DNA from: DATGIQ01 sp035295665
GTDB lineage: Bacteria; Planctomycetota; Planctomycetia; Gemmatales; Gemmataceae
Length of the DNA: 40,623 nt
Assembly (NCBI GenBank): GCA_035295665.1
Contig: DATGIQ010000029.1
Location: 1 to 40,623, forward strand
Direction: 5' to 3'
The translations under genes were made by a program, and so were the position numbers. The notes beneath the pieces were generated by a model. It was not told where the DNA came from. It did not search any database and saw only the letters and a list, made by a program, of their open reading frames with translations. Positions 35,960 through 40,623 of this stretch are shown in pieces (the stretch's first letter is position 1; each line of letters starts with the position of its first letter).

Positions 35960-38188
35960 TTATGGATCGCGAACGGAATCACATCTCGATAGCCGCTGCC
36001 CCAGGGCCATCAAAACGGTGCAAGCCAGGAGGGCAAACGCTGCTGCCATGGCGGGATGGAAAAACGTTTGCAGGGCAAGACTTTCGTCGGTGTAGCCGAA
36101 GCGTCCTAGCAGCGGGACTCCGATCAACATACCGTTGTACACCAGGTGAAAGAGCATGCCAGGAATAACCGAGCCGCTGCGGACGGCTAAGATGCCGAGG
36201 ACGACGCCAAGCGTAAACGTTGGCACTGCCTGAAAGACATTGCGGTGATACAGGGCAAACAGGAAACTGCTAATGACGATGGCGGTCCACACCGAATAAT
36301 GGCGACGAAGTCCGCTTAGAATGAACCCGCGGAACGCCAACTCCTCACAGACCGCCGGAAGCAACACGTAGACGAGGAGGTACATCCACCAGAGGGCCCC
36401 TTGGCCGTCGCGCAGAGTACGCAACTCCTGGACGAAGGGCTGGCTTTCGCTCAGCAATTCTTGGAGTCGGGGAAAGGTGCAAAGAATGGTGGACGTCAGC
36501 TGAATGAGCGGGGGCAGCAGCAAGGCCGCCAGCAGCGCGGCGACCAGCAGAGCCTTGGGCGAGGGCAAGCGTAAGGCCAGCCCCTGCCGCGGCCGAGTCG
36601 TGAGGAGGAGGGCCATGAACAAGGGGGGGGTGGCTACGAACGCCAGATAGGAAATGCCCGTACGGATCATCAGGGAACCGCCGTCACCAATATACGGGAT
36701 CCAGCGGAGGGCGATGATAAGGGCGAAGCAGAACAGCGCCTGGCCGGAACTGGGGAGCGCTTCTTTCTCGCGGAACAGGCGTCGGAGCCAAAGCTTGATT
36801 TCCAGCCGCTCCGCTTCCCGAAAGAGCACTTCCTCGCGCTTGAATTGTTCGATGGCCCAGCGCAGGGCCAGCCAGCTATAGAGCGCCATCGGCACCAGTA
36901 CTGGCACGAAATAGAGCCACGGCACCTTTTCCAGGGGCGCTGTCATCAGCCGTTGCATCAATAGCGCCACCCCGGTAACCGGGATCAGGCTGAATAACCC
37001 GTTGAGCTCCACGCCTGGCGCAAACGTGACGGCAATCAAAGGAGTGGTGATCAGGAACAGAGGCATCAAGTAATATTGTCCCTCCTTGGAGCTGCGGGCG
37101 TAGGCACCGACCGCCAAGGAGATCGCGCTGAAAAACGCCGACAGGGGCAGGATGAGCAAAACGCACCAGAAAATCGCAGCAGGGCGGAGCACGTCATGCG
37201 GCAAGAGGCTGTTGAATTGGGCCGACGTGATCCCCATGCTGGCCAAGTTGAGGAAGGCCGTGGCTGCACTGAGCAGCCAAATGGTCAGAAACTTGCCGGA
37301 AACTAGCTCCTCCCGGCTGGCCGGGCTGATCAGGAGGGTCTCCATGGTCCCGCGTTCCTTCTCGCCGGCGCACAGATCGACGGCCGGGTACAACGCTCCA
37401 GCCAGTGACCACATGACCAGCAGAAAAGGAAAGATCCGCACGAGCAAGTCGAGCAGTCCATCACTAGCGACCTCGTCGAGAGGTTTGGCCGGCTCGGAAT
37501 CTTGCATCGAAAACGGATCGTCGAAGTTGGCGGGCAATCCAAGGCGGAGGAAGCGCACCTCGCGGACAATGAGCTTCCACCGGGCCAGAACGCTGCGTAG
37601 CCGTCGGCTGGCCTGACGCGAAACTTCATCGCCGGGACGGGTAATTAGCTGCAAAGCAGGTCGGCCGCCGTCCTCCAAGCGAGAGCGAAAGTCCGGCGGC
37701 ACACGGAGAATCAGATCGACCTCTTTGTCTTCCAGCGGCGTTCGATCCTCGCTTTCCAAGAGCTTTACGCGCACCGCCTGAGTTCCGCCGGGCGTACCGA
37801 AATAGACTCCAGGAAATCGACCGTCTACCAAGAGCGGCGGATAATCGTAATTGCGACTGGCAGCATGCGCCAGGGCAGCCGCTCCGAGGAGCCGGTCCAT
37901 TCCCAAGCTCAGCCCGAAGGAATCCGCCGGTGCGATCGCCATCCGGGCCAAAACGGGCAGGGGACTGAACCCGCCACTTTTCGGTGTCAGCGGCGGCAAG
38001 TACTGGCTGCCGGCAACACCGATGACCGTCGGCTTCTCTCCCAGGCCCACCGCAAATTGCACGGCGGCCGCGCCAAAGAGCGGATACAAGAGTAGCGGGA
38101 GCATGACGATCATGAAGATCGTACGGCGATCGCGCAGCTGGTCACGGAGCTCACGGCAGAAAATCAATTGAACGACGGTCCAACGCAT
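35960..38188 (-). CDS. ABC-2 type permease fused to CPBP intramembrane protease
   Basis: A 742-residue membrane protein. The N-terminal half resembles the Na+ exporter permease NatB: RELRDQLRDRRTIFMIVMLPLLLYP, a large extracytoplasmic region (about 45-260) and then AGEKERGTMETLLISPASRE, the ABC-2 signature. The C-terminal 200 residues are a CPBP (Abi) glutamic protease domain: PAVCEELAFRGF (about residue 615) carries the EExxxR-like motif, with LFALYHRNVFQ and HLVYNG as the later motifs. The ATPase partner gene is not next to it. ATG 38188 is a family-like start; the upstream region is short and has no strong ribosome site. This fusion is something I recall from planctomycetes. Substrates of both halves are unknown. 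Confidence 0.84.
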   Translation of the reverse strand: MRWTVVQLIFCRELRDQLRDRRTIFMIVMLPLLLYPLFGAAAVQFAVGLGEKPTVIGVAGSQYLPPLTPKSGGFSPLPVLARMAIAPADSFGLSLGMDRLLGAAALAHAASRNYDYPPLLVDGRFPGVYFGTPGGTQAVRVKLLESEDRTPLEDKEVDLILRVPPDFRSRLEDGGRPALQLITRPGDEVSRQASRRLRSVLARWKLIVREVRFLRLGLPANFDDPFSMQDSEPAKPLDEVASDGLLDLLVRIFPFLLVMWSLAGALYPAVDLCAGEKERGTMETLLISPASREELVSGKFLTIWLLSAATAFLNLASMGITSAQFNSLLPHDVLRPAAIFWCVLLILPLSAFFSAISLAVGAYARSSKEGQYYLMPLFLITTPLIAVTFAPGVELNGLFSLIPVTGVALLMQRLMTAPLEKVPWLYFVPVLVPMALYSWLALRWAIEQFKREEVLFREAERLEIKLWLRRLFREKEALPSSGQALFCFALIIALRWIPYIGDGGSLMIRTGISYLAFVATPPLFMALLLTTRPRQGLALRLPSPKALLVAALLAALLLPPLIQLTSTILCTFPRLQELLSESQPFVQELRTLRDGQGALWWMYLLVYVLLPAVCEELAFRGFILSGLRRHYSVWTAIVISSFLFALYHRNVFQAVPTFTLGVVLGILAVRSGSVIPGMLFHLVYNGMLIGVPLLGRFGYTDESLALQTFFHPAMAAAFALLACTVLMALGQRLSRCDSVRDP

Positions 38189-38330
38189 GGAGCAAGAATC
38201 TCGCCGGTTCCGCAGTTGTCGTTGGGCATTCGTTTGGCGGCGGCTCACCGAGCCGACGTTCAACGCAGGACGGAGAATCGATGCCTTTTGCAGTCTACGT
38301 CATGATTTGCTTGGGCGATTCGCTGAGGCA

Positions 38331-38358
38331 AGAGGTTTATGCGATGGGGAAAACCTCT
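38331..38358 (-). terminator. Hairpin after the GH63-like gene
   Basis: AGAGGTTT (38331-38338) pairs with AAACCTCT (38351-38358) around a 12-base loop, starting 10 bases past the stop of the glycosidase gene on the minus strand. No U run follows, so this may be a weak terminator or a 3' stabiliser. Confidence 0.35.
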
Positions 38359-38368
38359 CGGACTGGGC

Positions 38369-40623
38369 TCACGTGCGCCACTCATCGATGAGGGATGCGA
38401 CCAATGCCGTCCAGCCGGTTTGATGCGAGGCTCCTAAGCCGGCGCCATTGTCGCCGTGGAAGTATTCATAGAACAGGATGTGATCGCGCCAGTACGGATC
38501 TTCCTGGAATTTTCGCGTCCCGCCATAAACCGGCCGCCGACCGGAAGGATCGCGGGTAAAGATGCGGAGGAGGCGATCGGCGATTGCACGGGCCATTTCT
38601 GGAAACGTGATTTGCCCCGTTTTCACCGGGACGGTGAACGCGGTGCCGTATGCCTTGGCAATCTTGCGCAGCGATTCGATGAGCAGAAAGCAAGTAGGGA
38701 ACCAGATTGGACCACGCCAGTTCGAGTTTCCGCCTTTGATTTTCGAAACGGCCTCGGCAGGCTCGTAGGATACGCGGCTTCCGTCAAACTCGAACGGACG
38801 CGCTTCATGGGCCTTCGAGAGACTGCGGATGCCGTACTCGGACAGAAACTCCTCGGCATCCCATAATCGCTGCATCAGGCAGATCAACTGTCCCTGGTTC
38901 ACGATCGTTAACACATGGGTGAGTTTGCCATCGTGCTTGACTGTATGAACCACTTCCTTGACGAGGTCCTGGCGGTTTTGCATGAACCAATTGAGGTTAC
39001 CCGTGAAGTTCTTGAACGGCTCAATCCAGTCGAGTTCCAAACGCTCCACGGCGAAGAGGGGAATCAGCCCAACGAGGGAGCGAACACGGAGTTTACGAAA
39101 CCGGCCGTTGGGATAGCGGAGGACATCGTAGAAGAAACCATCCTGTTCGTCCCAAAGTTGATAGTCCCGATTGCCCATGCGTTTCATGGCCGCCGCGATG
39201 TAGATGTAGTGCTCGAAAAACTTGGTCGCCAGCGCTTCGTAGACGCGGTTTTCCTTCGCTAATTCCAGGGCGATGCGCATCAGGTTCAGGCAATACATTC
39301 CCATCCAGCCGGTGGCGTCGGCTTGCTCGATCACCGATCCATCGCTGCATTCCATGCTGCGATCCACGACCGCGATATTATCCAGGCCCAGAAATCCGCC
39401 TTCAAAGATGTTGTTTCCCTGCCGATCAACCTTGTTGACCCACCAGGCGAAGTTGATCAGCAGCTTGTGAAAGCATTGTTCCAGAAACTCCCGATCCCCC
39501 TTGCCGCTGCGGATGCGATCCATGTTGTAAACGCGCCAGACGGCCCAGGCATGCACCGGCGGATTCAGGTCCGAGAACTCCCATTCATAGGCCGGAATTT
39601 GCCCATTGGGATGCTGGAACTGCTCGAACAGAAGGAGCCAAAGCTGCTCCTTGGCGAACTGGGCGTCGATAAGCGCCAAGGCCACGGCTTGGAAGGCCAG
39701 GTCCCAGGCGGCGAACCAGGGGTACTCCCACTTGTCGGGCATGGTCATGACCCGCAGCGAATTCATGTGCCGCCAACGTGTGTTGCGGATCTTGGACCGA
39801 GACGGGGGGGGCGGCAGCCGTGGATTGTCGCCGTCTAGCCAGACATCGGCGTCGAACAGGTAATTCTGCTTGCTCCAGAGCAGGCCGGCGAAGGCTTGGC
39901 GTTGGATGAGCCGTTCATCCGGAGACGCCCCCGCCGGGTGGATGGATTCATAAAACGCGTCCGCTTCCGCGCGCCGCTTGGCAATGCCTGGATCGACCAA
40001 TGCGAGCGGGCCCTCTTGTGGTGAGTCCGAGCGCCCAGCCTCAGCCTGGGACGATTTCCGGGCGCGTGACCGCTTCGAGATGGGAAGATTCGCGGGTATG
40101 AGCCGCAAACGCAGCGTCACCGATTCGCCCGGCGGGATGGCATCAAACCGGTAATGGAGAGTCGCTTTCGTGCCGACGTGGTTCGGATTGAGGGACGCTT
40201 CGCCATGGATGATCCAGCGGTGAAAGGCATCCTTCACGTTTGGCTTCCGGATGCTGCTGGCCGGGCCGGGCACTCGCGCCCAATTGGTCTCATTATCCGT
40301 GAACAAGGGGGTCCCGCCAGGAGGTCCGTACAGGATCCGCGCGCCGAGTCGATATTGAATGGGGATCGTACTCGGCACCATGAGCTTCGCATCATCCGCC
40401 ATCAGGCTCATGTAGCCGCGACCTTCGGGGCCAATCTGGATGACTGGCTCTGGCCTCGGCTGGTCGTTCCATGACCAGATATTCCGAAACCAGAGGTGCG
40501 GCATGATGTGCAGGGATGCCGCTTCCGGGCCGCGGTTGAAGGCTTCGATGCGGATGCAAATGTCTTCCGGGTTGAGCTTGGCGTATTCGATGACGATATC
40601 GAAATAGCGATCCTCGTCGAAGA
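38369..40623 (-). CDS. GH63-family glycosidase (MGH1-like), 5' truncated by the window edge
   Basis: The frame is open through the right edge, so the N-terminus is missing. The visible 751 residues are a GH63-like protein: a beta-rich N-terminal region (RIEAFNRGPEAA, then LWFRNIWSW) and an (alpha/alpha)6 catalytic domain with WEYPWFAAWDLAFQAVAL, NGQIPAYEWEFSDLNPPVHAW, LGLDNIAVVDR and SNWRGPIWFP. Acid/base residues of the clan are probably the Asp in AAWDLAF and the Glu in AYEWEF. Related enzymes act on mannosylglycerate, glucosylglycerate or short alpha-glucosides; the substrate is not determined. No signal peptide can be judged. The gene lies about 180 bases from the ABC-2/CPBP gene in the same direction. 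Confidence 0.88.
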   Translation of the reverse strand, partial: FDEDRYFDIVIEYAKLNPEDICIRIEAFNRGPEAASLHIMPHLWFRNIWSWNDQPRPEPVIQIGPEGRGYMSLMADDAKLMVPSTIPIQYRLGARILYGPPGGTPLFTDNETNWARVPGPASSIRKPNVKDAFHRWIIHGEASLNPNHVGTKATLHYRFDAIPPGESVTLRLRLIPANLPISKRSRARKSSQAEAGRSDSPQEGPLALVDPGIAKRRAEADAFYESIHPAGASPDERLIQRQAFAGLLWSKQNYLFDADVWLDGDNPRLPPPPSRSKIRNTRWRHMNSLRVMTMPDKWEYPWFAAWDLAFQAVALALIDAQFAKEQLWLLLFEQFQHPNGQIPAYEWEFSDLNPPVHAWAVWRVYNMDRIRSGKGDREFLEQCFHKLLINFAWWVNKVDRQGNNIFEGGFLGLDNIAVVDRSMECSDGSVIEQADATGWMGMYCLNLMRIALELAKENRVYEALATKFFEHYIYIAAAMKRMGNRDYQLWDEQDGFFYDVLRYPNGRFRKLRVRSLVGLIPLFAVERLELDWIEPFKNFTGNLNWFMQNRQDLVKEVVHTVKHDGKLTHVLTIVNQGQLICLMQRLWDAEEFLSEYGIRSLSKAHEARPFEFDGSRVSYEPAEAVSKIKGGNSNWRGPIWFPTCFLLIESLRKIAKAYGTAFTVPVKTGQITFPEMARAIADRLLRIFTRDPSGRRPVYGGTRKFQEDPYWRDHILFYEYFHGDNGAGLGASHQTGWTALVASLIDEWRT

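Noticed and set aside
34165..35982. 605-aa minus-strand open frame
   Set aside because: Lies opposite the RCK-channel gene and is rich in His, Gln and Arg with no motif; a shadow of GC-rich coding.
10688..39811. Runs of eight C or G at 10688-10695, 36623-36630 and 39804-39811 in coding genes as possible phase-variation tracts
   Set aside because: A rough estimate for GC-rich DNA of this length predicts a few such runs by chance, and all three genes are intact.

Overview
This window looks like chromosomal DNA of a planctomycete, most likely of the Gemmataceae/Gemmatales type. That is an inference from gene content, not a database result. It is visibly GC-rich, and it combines very large hybrid histidine kinases, an NtrC-type sigma-54 regulator, an acyltransferase/acyl-CoA ligase fusion, an ABC-2 permease fused to a CPBP protease, and a lipid A/heptose lipopolysaccharide cluster. 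I see no tRNA, rRNA, CRISPR array, transposase, phage gene or plasmid gene.

Layout. 1-5.1 kb: two consecutive plus-strand hybrid histidine kinases, the first cut by the left edge. 5.16-5.95 kb: a small unrecognised minus-strand gene whose start abuts a perfect 35-bp inverted repeat. 5.95-9.2 kb: a PlsC-AMP-ligase fusion and a TrmJ-like tRNA methyltransferase, separated by a second perfect inverted repeat (27-bp arms). 9.2-13.8 kb: a minus-strand signalling operon reading sigma-54 response regulator, membrane histidine kinase, free-standing KdpD N-terminal/Usp protein, with no kdpFABC nearby. 13.8-17.6 kb: a secreted SGNH hydrolase, pyrE, a small membrane protein and MtaB. 17.6-22.6 kb: a plus-strand run with a STAS protein, a nucleoside phosphorylase-family protein, an alpha/beta hydrolase, a GNAT acetyltransferase, an adenosine deaminase-family protein and a methyltransferase; phosphorylase plus deaminase suggests purine salvage.

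22.6-33.8 kb: the most coherent block, ten minus-strand genes. In transcription order they are a BFD-like [2Fe-2S] protein, LpxK, a deoxyhypusine-synthase-like protein of unknown role, HldE, a GT9 heptosyltransferase, a tandem WaaP-like kinase overlapping a GT4 glycosyltransferase by ATGA, PlsY fused to a DUF4149-like membrane domain, a small S4 protein and a MATE transporter. LpxK phosphorylates the lipid A precursor, HldE makes activated heptose, the GT9 and GT4 enzymes would extend the core, and the WaaP-like protein may phosphorylate core sugars. The unexplained members of this block are the best candidates for undescribed biology.

33.8-40.6 kb: a plus-strand RCK-channel-RCK protein with an atypical selectivity-filter region, a convergent ABC-2/CPBP fusion, and a GH63-like glycosidase cut by the right edge.

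Start sites were chosen from Shine-Dalgarno-like sequences and family N-termini. Several genes start well inside the longest open frame, as noted in each entry.
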